Notes: generated by a model from the letters alone, not told the origin. 64,000 nt of DNA from Agromyces ramosus (GCF_030817175.1 NZ_JAUSYY010000001.1:2170001-2234000), one strand, 5' to 3'; counted from the first letter of the stretch, positions 8,251-16,292 are shown. Numbers and translations are program-made.

Positions 8251-8477
8251 GCGACCGCCGGTTCGGATGCCAACTCCGCGACGTTGAGGCGAAGCGCTCG
8301 CGTGATGCGGATCAGTTCGTCGAGGGTGAGGTTGTCAGGCCGCTGGTTCAGCTTGCGTCGGAGCGTGGGGTAGGGAATGCCCGTCTCTTCGGCGAGCCAA
8401 CGCTCACTGCGACCATCCCCCTCACGCGCTTCCCGGATGCGCTTCGCTACATCCTCGGGGTTCAGTCGGTGAGTCAT
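8247..8477 (-). CDS. Cro-like helix-turn-helix regulator
   Basis: A 76-residue XRE-type protein, first gene of the leftward early operon. The helix-turn-helix spans about residues 28-50 (SERWLAEETGIPYPTLRRKL). Its start at 8477 lies inside the first of two 12-bp palindrome-like boxes, and a divergent XRE gene starts at 8572. The arrangement is that of a Cro/CI switch, with this protein in the Cro position. Confidence 0.75.
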   Translation of the reverse strand: MTHRLNPEDVAKRIREAREGDGRSERWLAEETGIPYPTLRRKLNQRPDNLTLDELIRITRALRLNVAELASEPAVA

Positions 8478-8579
8478 ATGAGTAATCTAGTGGCTCATGT
8501 GACTCAGTGCAAGCCCTTAGATGATCCATTTGAGCTATCGGATAACTCGCATGGGTAGTACTGTGGTTCACATGAACGA
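8472..8579. promoter_or_regulatory. Divergent early promoter/operator region of the prophage
   Basis: Three related boxes flank the divergent starts: AGTCATATGAGT (8472-8483), GCTCATGTGACT (8493-8504, nearly the inverse of the first) and GTTCACATGAAC (8568-8579, GTTCA..TGAAC palindrome over the rightward ATG 8572). All share a TCA-n2-TGA core. Repressor operators overlapping both start regions are the simplest reading. The rightward gene has no ribosome site before ATG 8572, so a leaderless transcript is possible. Confidence 0.5.
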
Positions 8580-8820
8580 TCGAGACGACGCGCTGGAACG
8601 CGCGTATGCAGTCCAGATCCAGGCCGAACTCATCGACCGGGGCAGCAACGTCAAGGCCTTGGCCGCTGAGCTCGGCATCGCGTACTCAGCCCTGCGGAAC
8701 TACCTGTTCCTCGGCCCCGTGCGCCGTTCAATGTCCCTCGACACGCTCATCGACGTCTGCCGAGTGCTCGGAATCTCACTGGCTACGCTCGATGAGCGCG
8801 CACGCCAACGGCTCGAATAA
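8572..8820 (+). CDS. XRE-family regulator (CI-like position)
   Basis: An 82-residue protein from ATG 8572 (in-frame ATGs at 8521 and 8551 are also possible). The helix-turn-helix is SNVKALAAELGIAYSALRNYL, followed by the MSLDTLIDVCRVLGISLATL segment typical of XRE domains. It is transcribed away from the Cro-like gene. None of the candidate starts has a Shine-Dalgarno sequence. I chose 8572 because it begins just before the conserved domain and fits leaderless initiation. Confidence 0.65.
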   Translation: MNDRDDALERAYAVQIQAELIDRGSNVKALAAELGIAYSALRNYLFLGPVRRSMSLDTLIDVCRVLGISLATLDERARQRLE

Positions 8821-9034
8821 CCAGCTCAACCAGCGATGTCTCTGACCGCAGGGCTTCTTCAATTGCCTCAGCCAAGGTCGAGTTGCTGGTCAGTGCCATC
8901 GAAGGACTCCTCTTCGTAGGGAAAACGGCGTCCGCGAGTTGGCGCCGAAGGGTAGGAGGTCAGGGTGATCTTCCGTATATGGAATCCGACGCAAACGCGA
9001 GTCCGCGGTGCTGCTCCGTCGGTAACGTGCCGAC

Positions 9035-9256
9035 GTGCCAGGGGTCCTGAATCGCGCGCTCGCGCGCATCCTGTTCGCCCAGATGCAAGAGTCATCAATG
9101 ACACAGACCGAGCTGGCCCGGAAGGTGGGACTAGCGCCGTCGACGGTGTCGCGGGCGCTGCACTGCAAGACGCCCATGACTGTCGACCAGCTCGAGGCGT
9201 TCTGCAAGGCACTCCGGTTGGACCCATCCGCGGTGATCGCGGAGGCCTCGAGGTAG
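9035..9256 (+). CDS. XRE-family regulator (73 aa)
   Basis: A 73-residue single-domain XRE protein starting with GTG. The helix-turn-helix is TQTELARKVGLAPSTVSRAL (about residues 23-42), with the C-terminal MTVDQLEAFCKALRLDPSAVI helix pair. It is the second of three plus-strand regulators between the divergent promoter and the attachment site, and may be part of the lysogeny control circuit. No clear ribosome site was seen. Confidence 0.65.
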   Translation: MPGVLNRALARILFAQMQESSMTQTELARKVGLAPSTVSRALHCKTPMTVDQLEAFCKALRLDPSAVIAEASR

Positions 9257-9340
9257 CCGGTTCCCATGCCGCTGACTGTAGGCCGAACCCACCGTCATTT
9301 CTGAGGCCGTTCCAGCGAGGTTCCGCGGAAGTTCGCGGGC

Positions 9341-9431
9341 TTGTCCCCCGAACTGGGGGACAAAGAAACCGGGTCCAGTCCTCCCTTTTGGGGACGCGAT
9401 CGAAGGTCGGTGGAACGGTTAACGTTCCACC
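9341..9431. promoter_or_regulatory. Hairpin and palindromic operator upstream of the phage repressor
   Basis: TTGTCCCCC/GGGGGACAA (9341-9349/9355-9363) is a perfect 9-bp inverted repeat. A second perfect 9-bp inverted repeat, GGTGGAACG (9409-9417) and CGTTCCACC (9423-9431), ends 15 bases before the start of the 9447 gene. The latter fits an autoregulatory operator; the former could terminate or regulate upstream transcription. Confidence 0.45.
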
Positions 9432-9446
9432 CTGGGGGGCTGCCTG

Positions 9447-9773
9447 ATGCCGGGGTCAACACTCCGCTGGCTGCGCCAGTTGACGGGCGAGACGTCCACA
9501 CGCGAGATCGGTAAGCACCTCGGTAGGTCCCACGCGACAATACAGCGGTGGGCGAAGTATGGAATACCGCCACGCGCGGTCCTTCAGCTGGTCGCTGAAC
9601 ACGGGATCGACCTCTACGACACGCTGGAGGCGCTCGGATGGCTGTCTTCGGAAGACCGGGCGAAGATCGCGCCACACGCAGAGCAACTGCCCACCGAGGT
9701 ACTGGCCGCGGAGGTCCATCGCCTGGCCGGCGTGGTGCACGAGCGCGTGACGGATCACGAGGACGAGTGTTGA
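9447..9773 (+). CDS. Phage immunity-repressor-like helix-turn-helix protein
   Basis: A 108-residue protein. The N-terminal half has a helix-turn-helix (TSTREIGKHLGRSHATIQRW, residues about 16-35), followed by PPRAVLQLVAEHGIDLYDTLEALGW, a pattern found in actinophage immunity repressors. It is the last prophage gene before the attachment-site sequence at 9876 and has its own palindromic operator immediately upstream. A plain regulatory role is well supported; immunity function is inference from position. Confidence 0.65.
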   Translation: MPGSTLRWLRQLTGETSTREIGKHLGRSHATIQRWAKYGIPPRAVLQLVAEHGIDLYDTLEALGWLSSEDRAKIAPHAEQLPTEVLAAEVHRLAGVVHERVTDHEDEC

Positions 9774-9875
9774 CGGCGTCAACGCATCGTCCCTGTTCGT
9801 CCTGACTGGTGCCTATTCCCGAGAGCGACTACCCGCGTAATTCCGGGCCACACGCACAGCCGTGCGGTGTTCGGG

Positions 9876-9900
9876 CGGGTTCAAATCCCGCCGTCTCCGC
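9876..9900 (+). repeat. Attachment-site repeat, left copy (tRNA 3' end)
   Basis: These 25 bases recur exactly at 56367-56391. They contain a T-loop (GGGTTCAAATCCC) followed by CGTCTCCG, the 3' half of a tRNA, probably tRNA-Ser because the acceptor strand would pair with GGAGACG. With the base before the repeat the T-stem GCGGG/CCCGC is perfect here. No matching 5' acceptor strand is present within 100 bases upstream, so the tRNA itself is not here. The integrase lies 67 bases to the right, so this is the left end (attL) of the 46.5-kb element. Confidence 0.8.
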
Positions 9901-9908
9901 GAGAGCGA

Positions 9909-9954
9909 GTCGCCATCTGCCCCGAGATTTCGGGGCAGATGGCGACTTTCTTTT
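9909..9954. terminator. Strong hairpin terminator between att and integrase
   Basis: A near-perfect 17-bp stem (9909-9925 with 9930-9946; loop GATT) is followed by TTTCTTTT at 9947-9954. The T-tract suits rightward transcription entering from the prophage. The stem would also end the leftward integrase transcript, whose stop is at 9968. Confidence 0.8.
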
Positions 9955-9967
9955 GGTGACCAAAAGG

Positions 9968-11068
9968 CTATGGACGCGGTTTGGACACACTTGCAGCCGC
10001 AACGGCCTGATCGAGGCGGTCTGAAACCGCATCGAGGTCATCGTCGAAGAGGTCGCTGTAGACGTCCAGAGTCATTGCTGCGGAGGCATGTCCGAGCATC
10101 CGCTGGACGGCTTTCACGTTCGCGCCAGAGCTGACGGCGAGCGAGGCCGCAGTGTGCCGAAGGTCGTGGATGGTCATCGGCTCGAGCGAGGCGTTCCGAA
10201 GCGCAGTCTTGAACCAGGACTTCGACCCGGTGCTAGTTCTTGTCCGGCGCATGTAATCGCCATTGGTGCCAGGGAACAGGAGCTCGTCACGTTCCCGGCC
10301 ACTCATCTGATCCTTGAGGTAGGGGTGGAGGAACCGCGGCGTTGGGACGGCGCGGGTCTTGTAGGTTTTCGGCGACCCGACGTGAATCACCCCTCCGACT
10401 TCGACAGCGTTCTCAGTGACGTTGATGCGCCGGCGTTCGAAGTCAACGCTTCTGACACGAAGGGCAGCTACCTCACCCCATCTCAGGCCGGTATAGGCGA
10501 GAGTCAACACCAGGGCCGCGCGTGGACCGGCCTCGGTCGCGAGCTGGTGGACCTGCTCGTGTGTGAGATACGTGTGTGCCTTGCGCTCTTTGCGCGGCAA
10601 TGTGGTTCCTCGCGCCGGATTAGAGAGTATGCGCCGATCGCGCACGGCGACATCGAGGATCGCGGCCAACACCCCGAAGCTGCGAATTACCACCGTCGGG
10701 GATCGGGAGGCGGAGAGCTCTGACACCCACGCCTGCACGTCACTGTGCTGGATGGCGGAGACCGGATATCGCCCCCACCGAGGGTCAACCCGAAGGCGCC
10801 ACGCGTCAGCTACGGTGCGATAGGTCGAGGGCTTTAGGTGTGTTTGAGTCGACAGCCAAGCCTGCCCCAGCTCGGCTATCGTCGCGCGCGCCGCGCCATG
10901 TTCGACAAACTCGCCACGCGCCTTCGAGATCTCGATCGACGCAAGGTACAGCTCGGCCTCCCGCTTGGTGCGGAAGCCTCGTTTTGCACCTTGGGAATGG
11001 TCAGGTTTGCGATAGCGCACCCGATAGCGCTTCCCTGTCTTCGTCGAATAAGTCTCGATGCTTGCCAT
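9968..11068 (-). CDS. int: Tyrosine integrase of the ICE
   Basis: A 366-residue phage-type tyrosine recombinase that would integrate and excise the element at a tRNA 3' end. It has an N-terminal AP2-like arm-binding domain (MASIETYSTKTGKRYRVRYRK), a core-binding SAM-like domain (about 60-155) and a catalytic domain (165-345). Catalytic residues are visible: R196 in TGLRWGE, K234 or K237, H301 and R304 in HDLRH, H327 in LGHAS and Y337 in TLDVYSDL. I prefer ATG 11068 to the GTG at 11083, because the conserved N-terminus starts there. It ends 67 bases from the attachment repeat. Confidence 0.92.
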   Translation of the reverse strand: MASIETYSTKTGKRYRVRYRKPDHSQGAKRGFRTKREAELYLASIEISKARGEFVEHGAARATIAELGQAWLSTQTHLKPSTYRTVADAWRLRVDPRWGRYPVSAIQHSDVQAWVSELSASRSPTVVIRSFGVLAAILDVAVRDRRILSNPARGTTLPRKERKAHTYLTHEQVHQLATEAGPRAALVLTLAYTGLRWGEVAALRVRSVDFERRRINVTENAVEVGGVIHVGSPKTYKTRAVPTPRFLHPYLKDQMSGRERDELLFPGTNGDYMRRTRTSTGSKSWFKTALRNASLEPMTIHDLRHTAASLAVSSGANVKAVQRMLGHASAAMTLDVYSDLFDDDLDAVSDRLDQAVAAASVSKPRP

Positions 11069-11508
11069 CTCGCTAGAAACCACCCAATTCGTCGCTCAAG
11101 CCCTACTGCACAGATGCGTCAATCGTAGAGATTTGGATCGATAGTGCTCAGGCGACCCTTCGATTTTCAGTCGGCGCCGACGCCGCACAATCTCGCCCTT
11201 CGGAACGGACCGCCTCGTAACATGCGCCCTCTGCCACCAACGTGATCATCCTCCGTGCTGTTCGGTGGGGGGCACTTGTGGGCAAATCGTGGGCACGGCG
11301 AATCGATGGACCCCACGCACGTCGTACTCGGAACCGGCGGCCGAACGGATCGATCTGTTGCGGTTGGGACGCCCCCTGCGGGCACTTCACCGGGCGGGGC
11401 ATGTGGGAATCACGAAGTTGCGACGCCATGAGAGTGAGGCCGGCCCGTACCCATTCCGCATGAGGACCGCCTATCGGGCCGCCCCGGGCGCCATGCGATG
11501 ATTTTGGG
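11069..11508. other. Non-coding region upstream of the integrase
   Basis: About 440 bases between the integrase start and the DUF2510 gene. Frames on both strands here are short and arginine-rich, with no ribosome sites or recognisable domains. It presumably holds the integrase promoter and the arm or accessory sites, but I could not point to a specific motif. Confidence 0.4.
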
Positions 11509-11895
11509 ATGCACCCGCTTCCACCGCCGCACGAGGGCGCAGCACCCGGTTGGTACGCCGACCCGTTGGCGGCCGACATGCTCCGGTGGTGGGACGGGAC
11601 AGACTGGTCGGAGACGGACTTCAGACTGGCTCGGCCGTTACTGACGACTGAAATGCAGCGCGACCTGCTCCTCGGCCCGGTTGGTCGCCGCGGTTCCGTG
11701 ATCAACGTGGCGGTCTGCAGTGGGCTCATCATCTTCGGGATCGTGTTTGCGCTGAACGTTCATCCGGCTGGATGGGGTATCGCAGGCGTCGCCGGCGTCC
11801 TCGACGTGGTCTTCATCACCGTCGCTGTCGTGGTCCATCGGTATCGCGTCGCGAGCACGCTTCGGGCTCTGCTGTGGCCCAGTCGGGAACACTGA
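11509..11895 (+). CDS. DUF2510 membrane protein
   Basis: A 128-residue protein. Residues 14-30 carry the DUF2510 signature (GWYADPLAADMLRWWDG, then TDW), a short module common in actinobacterial membrane proteins. Two hydrophobic helices follow: VINVAVCSGLIIFGIVFAL and GIAGVAGVLDVVFITVAVVV. Function is not known for the family. It opens the accessory gene cluster of the element and stands alone, without operon partners. Confidence 0.7.
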   Translation: MHPLPPPHEGAAPGWYADPLAADMLRWWDGTDWSETDFRLARPLLTTEMQRDLLLGPVGRRGSVINVAVCSGLIIFGIVFALNVHPAGWGIAGVAGVLDVVFITVAVVVHRYRVASTLRALLWPSREH

Positions 11896-11944
11896 GGGAT
11901 CGTCGATCGGACAAGCGTTCATCGTTGCCGATTAGCGTGTGGGC

Positions 11945-12274
11945 ATGGCGAGCGAACAGGTAAGCGAGAGTAACCACCTCCCAACGCTGGAATGGTGGCC
12001 CGACTACGGCGGCGATCTCCTCTGGTTGCGCTCCGGCGCAGGTGGATCTCGGATCGCCATCAGCGATGTCGGCCTCTCGACCGCATTCCACGATGCCGTT
12101 CAACCATGGCTTGCAAAGTACGACGATGGGCGGCTTCCGATCGACGGCCCGGGTGACATTAGGTGGATCGAGCAAGGCATCCGATTGCTCGCGGCCGCTC
12201 GTTCTGAAGTGGCGGGCCGCTACATCATCGTGGTCTCCGAGGAGTGGTGGGGCGAGCCAGCCAGCGACTCTTGA
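11945..12274 (+). CDS. Hypothetical protein (109 aa)
   Basis: Unrecognised 109-residue soluble protein, beginning MASEQVSESNHLPTLEWWPD and containing many Trp residues and an IRWIEQGIRLLAAARSEVAG helix. GTG at 11939 is an alternative start two codons earlier. Its size and acidic character would fit an immunity or antitoxin-like protein, but no partner toxin is evident next to it. Confidence 0.45.
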   Translation: MASEQVSESNHLPTLEWWPDYGGDLLWLRSGAGGSRIAISDVGLSTAFHDAVQPWLAKYDDGRLPIDGPGDIRWIEQGIRLLAAARSEVAGRYIIVVSEEWWGEPASDS

Positions 12275-12362
12275 CCGTCTCACTCGGCGACCGGCAATCG
12301 GGCCGCCGGGCGCCAAAGGTCAGCCGAGACGGTATGGCGTTTCGAGGATCGCCCAGGCGAAG

Positions 12363-12797
12363 TTACGCTCCCTCAAGTCTCCAGAGGGCGCGATTTCCCG
12401 GCAGGCTGAGATACTCGTCCCACCAGGCGGCAGCAAGGTCTTCGGATGACTGCGGCCTGTAACCAGGATGACGCTTCGCCTCCCGAGCCCGCCTTTGCTC
12501 CACCCCCACGAACGCGGCCCAAGACGAGTGCGCGTCCTCGATCAAGCGCCCCGCAAGATCGAGTTGCTCCGGCGTCCAGGTCCCGGGCGAGGCGCCAGTG
12601 GCCGTGCAGAGGAGCGCGAACGTCCGAGTGAACCCGAAAGGCCGGAATCGCTCCACCGCGCTCGAGAGATTCGTGACGCGACGCTGTACTGGCTCGCTCG
12701 CATCGCCGACCACGCGCAAGTGTGTTCGGAGGTTGGACACCCAAGCAGTCTCCCAGAGTCGCCGCCCGTTGCGGGAAAGCTGCGCTGGGGGATCCAT
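12363..12797 (-). CDS. Hypothetical protein (144 aa)
   Basis: An unrecognised 144-residue soluble protein from ATG 12797 (ATG 12827 is also in frame). It is helical and Trp-containing, with WVSNLRTHLRVVGDASEPVQ near the N-terminus and WWDEYLSLPGNRALWRLEGA at the end. It is divergent from the gene at 12845, with only 47 bases between starts. No domain is recognised. Confidence 0.5.
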   Translation of the reverse strand: MDPPAQLSRNGRRLWETAWVSNLRTHLRVVGDASEPVQRRVTNLSSAVERFRPFGFTRTFALLCTATGASPGTWTPEQLDLAGRLIEDAHSSWAAFVGVEQRRAREAKRHPGYRPQSSEDLAAAWWDEYLSLPGNRALWRLEGA

Positions 12798-12844
12798 CCC
12801 CGGGCAGTGTTGCGCCCGACCGATCATCTGCGAGGCTTTGCCGC

Positions 12845-13246
12845 ATGGGATCTTTCGAGGCTTACGTCTTTGTCGACGGGCGGTGGTCGTCGCACGAGGC
12901 GAGTCGCGGCCCCTTTCTCGCAGTTTCGCTTCACGACAGCGACATCGCGACGGTGACATATGCCCCTGGCCCACAACACGGCGGGCTGGCCTACCTGGGC
13001 TTTCAACCCCGCGACTACTTCGAAGACCCGACTGCGAGCGATGAGGTCAATCTCGACGAGCAGGCCGCCGGACTGTCGGTGTGGGCGCGCGACGTGCTTT
13101 CCGCGGAAGTCGACCCAGCGCGCGTGCGGTCGTTGCTGGCCGAATCCGGAATCGAAGAGCCAATGGATGACTTCGTCGAGGACACTGTGCGTCGCTTGAT
13201 AACGGTGCTCGGGCTTCCGCTGCCGGATGATCTCGCAGCCGCTTAG
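12845..13246 (+). CDS. Hypothetical protein (133 aa)
   Basis: Unrecognised 133-residue acidic soluble protein beginning MGSFEAYVFVDGRWSSHEAS. It contains a beta-rich N-terminal half (FLAVSLHDSDIATVTYAPG) and a helical C-terminal half (MDDFVEDTVRRLITVLGL). ATG 12845 has no evident ribosome site. It is divergently arranged with the 12363-12797 gene. The composition resembles small immunity proteins, but this is only a guess. Confidence 0.5.
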   Translation: MGSFEAYVFVDGRWSSHEASRGPFLAVSLHDSDIATVTYAPGPQHGGLAYLGFQPRDYFEDPTASDEVNLDEQAAGLSVWARDVLSAEVDPARVRSLLAESGIEEPMDDFVEDTVRRLITVLGLPLPDDLAAA

Positions 13247-13361
13247 TGCGAGTCACGCTGCCGAGTTTCACTACGGTGTGGGGATCGCTCTGCGGTGCGC
13301 CGCCGCATCGCGGGATGCGCGGATTCATCAGCGGGCCCGCGACACGAGCCATGATGTTCCC

Positions 13362-13703
13362 ATGCCACACTCCGTCGAACCGGCGCTTCGTTCCGAGATG
13401 ATGCGTCGCATGAACGACGGGTGGGTCCTCCATGGTGATCGGACCAGCACAGAGATGACGATGCGGCACATCGTTCTGCCGCCCGCGTGGCGACTCGCCG
13501 TTGACCTCATCAATCCTTTTGCATGGCTGTTCGGTGTGACCTGGACGCCGGCGAACCGCACTCTCACAGTCGCGGTCGACGAGGAAGGCCGCCTCCACCG
13601 CCGCACCACGGGAAAGATTCCCAAGAGATGGCCCCAGCACTATTCATGGGAAGTGCCGGACGGTCCGATCGACCCGCAGGGTGAAACGCGACACCGCCGC
13701 TAG
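13362..13703 (+). CDS. Hypothetical protein with one hydrophobic segment (113 aa)
   Basis: An unrecognised 113-residue protein starting at ATG 13362. A hydrophobic stretch (RLAVDLINPFAWLFGVTW, about residues 44-61) may be a membrane anchor. The tail is basic (KIPKRWPQHYSWEV). No ribosome site stands out. Confidence 0.45.
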   Translation: MPHSVEPALRSEMMRRMNDGWVLHGDRTSTEMTMRHIVLPPAWRLAVDLINPFAWLFGVTWTPANRTLTVAVDEEGRLHRRTTGKIPKRWPQHYSWEVPDGPIDPQGETRHRR

Positions 13704-13751
13704 AGGATGTAGTCGCGGACGCCCGCAAGACGATCCGGCTGCGGTACGCGC

Positions 13752-14213
13752 CTATGGCGCCCACACGATCAGCGGCGCATCGCCAAGCACGTAGAGCGGA
13801 TGCTGCGGGTTTCCCTTCTTAGTGACCCCCAAGGCGAGGAGCGGCGGCAGGAGCGCCACCACCTGGGCCACGCGCGCCGGATCGGCGTTGTTGCCCCACC
13901 CCGCGACGACGGTACCGGTGACGCCTGCGAGCATGCGATCGTTCTCCGGTCCGACCGGATCAGTCGCGGCCTTCATCACTTTCGGGGACTTCGTGCGGAA
14001 TGCGTACAGGTTGAGAATCACCATGCCGCCGTACCCCTCACGCTTCGCGAAACTGACGCACCGGCGCAGTGTCGGATCGAGCTGCTGCGCGTCGGCGGTG
14101 CTCGGGTTGAGCAGCACGTACGTGATCGTCGGCAGCGCTTCGTCCCAGACGCGGGTCAGCGAGTAGCGATAGTCGCCACGGATGTCCGCGGTGGTGGAAA
14201 CGAACTCAGTCAT
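13752..14213 (-). CDS. DUF1643 family protein
   Basis: A 153-residue protein of the DUF1643 family, visible from YRYSLTRVWDE, TYVLLNPSTADAQQLDPTLRR and YGGMVILNLYAFRTKSP. Members occur on phages and mobile elements and are uncharacterised. The gene is downstream of, and co-directional with, a DUF4365 gene (gap 98 bases), which may make a small functional unit. Confidence 0.75.
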   Translation of the reverse strand: MTEFVSTTADIRGDYRYSLTRVWDEALPTITYVLLNPSTADAQQLDPTLRRCVSFAKREGYGGMVILNLYAFRTKSPKVMKAATDPVGPENDRMLAGVTGTVVAGWGNNADPARVAQVVALLPPLLALGVTKKGNPQHPLYVLGDAPLIVWAP

Positions 14214-14311
14214 CGGGCAGCCTCCTCCGGCCAGATCATATTGCCCTCTGGCGACATCGGGTCATGCTCCGAGTCGGGCCATCCCGGAGGCAGCTTCGCT
14301 GGCTCGTGCTT

Positions 14312-14896
14312 CTACGTCCACTCGGGCAGCACCTCGTGCCAGCCGTGTCCGTCGGGCAACCTGACACGGGCATCCAGCGCCAACTCGCGCAGTCTCGGCG
14401 GCAGCAGCACCGGCGCTTTGCTCTCGTCGACCAGCAGCAGATCCCAGCGGTCCTCGTAGTGCGCGAAGATCTCGACGGGGATGCGCGATCGATCCACGCC
14501 GGCGCTGCGCTGACCGGCGGGCACGCCGGGTTCGGTCAGCCAGTCCATGTGCACGATCCACGCGGCCGCAGCGAGATGCGCGCGCGGCACGATGAAGTAC
14601 CGCGGCGGCGATGCATCGTCGGTTGGCACCGCGACGAGCACGAAGTACTCGCGCTCGTGCTGGCTGGGGCCCTGGGCTTTGAGTCCGAGCGGCCAGCTGA
14701 ACTTCGAGCCGAGCGGGTGCCTGGTCGTCTTGACCTGGACCTCGATGAGTCGGCGCTGGTCGCCCACAGTCAGGACAGCGAGGATGTCGGTCCGCTCGAG
14801 GCCGTCGCGAGTGAACGCCGGCGCCCAGCCTCTCCGGGCGAGCTCTGCTGCGGCGTAATGCTCGCCGATCGTCTTCGTCTGCTTGGTGTCGACCAT
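14312..14896 (-). CDS. DUF4365 domain protein (restriction-endonuclease-like fold)
   Basis: A 194-residue protein of the DUF4365 type, a family with a PD-(D/E)xK-like fold found near defence genes. The signature is at the N-terminus: IGEHYAAAELARRGWAPAFT, followed by D in RTDILAV and EVQVKTT (E-x-Q/K pattern). I chose ATG 14896 (MVDTKQTKTIGEH) because the upstream extension to GTG 14953 runs through promoter-like repeats. Nuclease activity is inferred, not shown. Two tandem 21-bp repeats lie 68 bases upstream. Confidence 0.65.
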   Translation of the reverse strand: MVDTKQTKTIGEHYAAAELARRGWAPAFTRDGLERTDILAVLTVGDQRRLIEVQVKTTRHPLGSKFSWPLGLKAQGPSQHEREYFVLVAVPTDDASPPRYFIVPRAHLAAAAWIVHMDWLTEPGVPAGQRSAGVDRSRIPVEIFAHYEDRWDLLLVDESKAPVLLPPRLRELALDARVRLPDGHGWHEVLPEWT

Positions 14897-14963
14897 GAGC
14901 CTGAACGTAGCGTGGATCACGCTGCATTGCGTGTGCATCACTGAATGCAACACTGCTCGGGTT

Positions 14964-15008
14964 CAGTACTTCGGTCGTGCACAGGTGCAGTACTTGGGTC
15001 GTGCACAG
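14964..15008. repeat. Two 21-bp direct repeats, 24-bp period, in a divergent promoter region
   Basis: CAGTACTT-(C/G)-GGTCGTGCACAG occurs at 14964-14984 and 14988-15008 with a single mismatch. Spacing of 24 bp places the copies about two and a quarter helical turns apart. They lie between the divergent starts at 14896 and 15063, so they are candidate operators for one or both genes. Confidence 0.6.
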
Positions 15009-15062
15009 CACCTGTGACGGGATCGGTGAGCGCGCAGCTTGGCTTCGCAGTCGTGAGCAAGT

Positions 15063-15548
15063 ATGTTCCCGAACGTGACGATGAAATGGCTCACCCGTGA
15101 ACGGGCATCGGGCTCGCTCGATGACGACGAATGGGATGAGCGTTGGAGGAAGTATCTAGCCCACAACGCCGAAGTGCTACCGCGACTGACCAATGGTGCA
15201 GAGCGATTGGCCCAGGAGATCAACCTGCACGACGCACAGATCCACTCCTTCGAGTACCGTCCCAACGATGTCCTGGTGATCCGCGCTCTGATAGGTGACC
15301 TGCAGATTGGTTATCAGTTCGTCGAACTGAGCTTCCTCGACTCGGAAATTCGCTTGGAACCGGGATCGACCATTGACTCACTGTGCCTGCATGAAGCCCA
15401 GACAGAGATCATCTACGACGAAGTCGACCTCGAAGCTGACGGGCGATCCGTGCATCGCGTCCTCCTCTGGCCGCAGGGCGAGTACGAGGTGGTATTCACC
15501 AACCTCACGGAGCGCCGCGAGCTAGCGAGCCCCAGCGACCGCCGCTGA
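15063..15548 (+). CDS. Hypothetical protein (161 aa), possibly DUF4085-like
   Basis: A 161-residue soluble protein. Residues 7-60 (MKWLTRERASGSL, EWDERWRKYLAHNAEVLPRL, INLHDAQIHSFEY) recall the DUF4085 pattern of a helical region followed by an LHDA motif and beta strands. I am not sure of the family. ATG 15063 or ATG 15081 could be the start. It shares its upstream region, with the direct repeats, with the divergent DUF4365 gene. Confidence 0.5.
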   Translation: MFPNVTMKWLTRERASGSLDDDEWDERWRKYLAHNAEVLPRLTNGAERLAQEINLHDAQIHSFEYRPNDVLVIRALIGDLQIGYQFVELSFLDSEIRLEPGSTIDSLCLHEAQTEIIYDEVDLEADGRSVHRVLLWPQGEYEVVFTNLTERRELASPSDRR

Positions 15549-15587
15549 AGCCGGCCAAGTGCGCGCTGACCGATCCCCAGCGGGAAC

Positions 15588-16193
15588 TCACGCTGAACGC
15601 TCGAGCGTGACCCATTGCTCGTCGACGATGTAGCCGACGCTCCGGTTGGTTGCCAGGCTCGCGGCGTTGTCGGCTGATCCGCCTGTGCGGAAGATCTCGA
15701 CTCCGACGTTCATGAGCGCGAGCACGGATGTCGCCTTGACCGCCGCACCGAGCCCCAACCCTCGCTGCGCTCCATCGACCACGGTGAAGTCGGTCTCAGC
15801 GCACGGCCCGCTGATATCGATGTACGTGACCGCCAGGGCTCGCCCGGCACGGTCGAACAAGCCGAATCCGCGACGCTCGGCAGATACGCGAGCACGCTCC
15901 ACCGTCAGCCGGTCGTGGCGGGTAGCGATTCCACCTGGGTAGTCATCGACCGTAGCGGCATCGAGGGCGAGGATCGCGTCAACGTCCCGCACGCCGACCT
16001 CGCGGAGATCCCCGCGATCCCCGACGCGCTCAACCAGTCCTCGAAGGCGACTCGGATCCACCTCGGAGGCCGTGAGCTGAGCCGCCCACGAGCGAGCGAT
16101 GACCACCCACCCGTCTGCCTCGAGGTCAGCCCGTCGCGGATCGTCAGCGCGAAGGACGACCTGATCGTGATGCACCCACTCAGTCTGACGCAC
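15588..16193 (-). CDS. GNAT family N-acetyltransferase
   Basis: A 201-residue protein of the acetyl-CoA-dependent GNAT superfamily. The fold is seen in VRDVDAILALDAATVDDYPG, the strand RALAVTYIDISG, the pyrophosphate-binding region DGAQRGLGLGAAVKATSVLALM (motif A, R/Q-x-x-G-x-G/A) and the terminal RTGGSADNAASLATNRSVGY segment. The start is a GTG at 16193. The substrate cannot be told from the sequence. It stands alone on the minus strand in the accessory cluster. Confidence 0.75.
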   Translation of the reverse strand: MRQTEWVHHDQVVLRADDPRRADLEADGWVVIARSWAAQLTASEVDPSRLRGLVERVGDRGDLREVGVRDVDAILALDAATVDDYPGGIATRHDRLTVERARVSAERRGFGLFDRAGRALAVTYIDISGPCAETDFTVVDGAQRGLGLGAAVKATSVLALMNVGVEIFRTGGSADNAASLATNRSVGYIVDEQWVTLERSA

Positions 16194-16292
16194 TCAACCC
16201 GACGGCGTGGCATCACCGGACATCGCGATGAGGGATCGACCTATGGTGCAGTTCATGTCGCATCGGCTCGGGTGGCCGATTGCGCACCGTGG

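Noticed and set aside
8783..8899. A 38-residue minus-strand frame with an AGGAG ribosome site (MALTSNSTLAEAIEEALRSE)
   Set aside because: It overlaps the end of the XRE gene on the other strand and has no homology I can recognise. Plausible but not supported enough to annotate.
9800..9900. Possible intact tRNA gene at the left attachment repeat
   Set aside because: The T-arm and 3' acceptor strand are clear, but no GGAGACG-like 5' acceptor strand or plausible anticodon arm is found in the preceding 100 bases, so only a 3' fragment is present.
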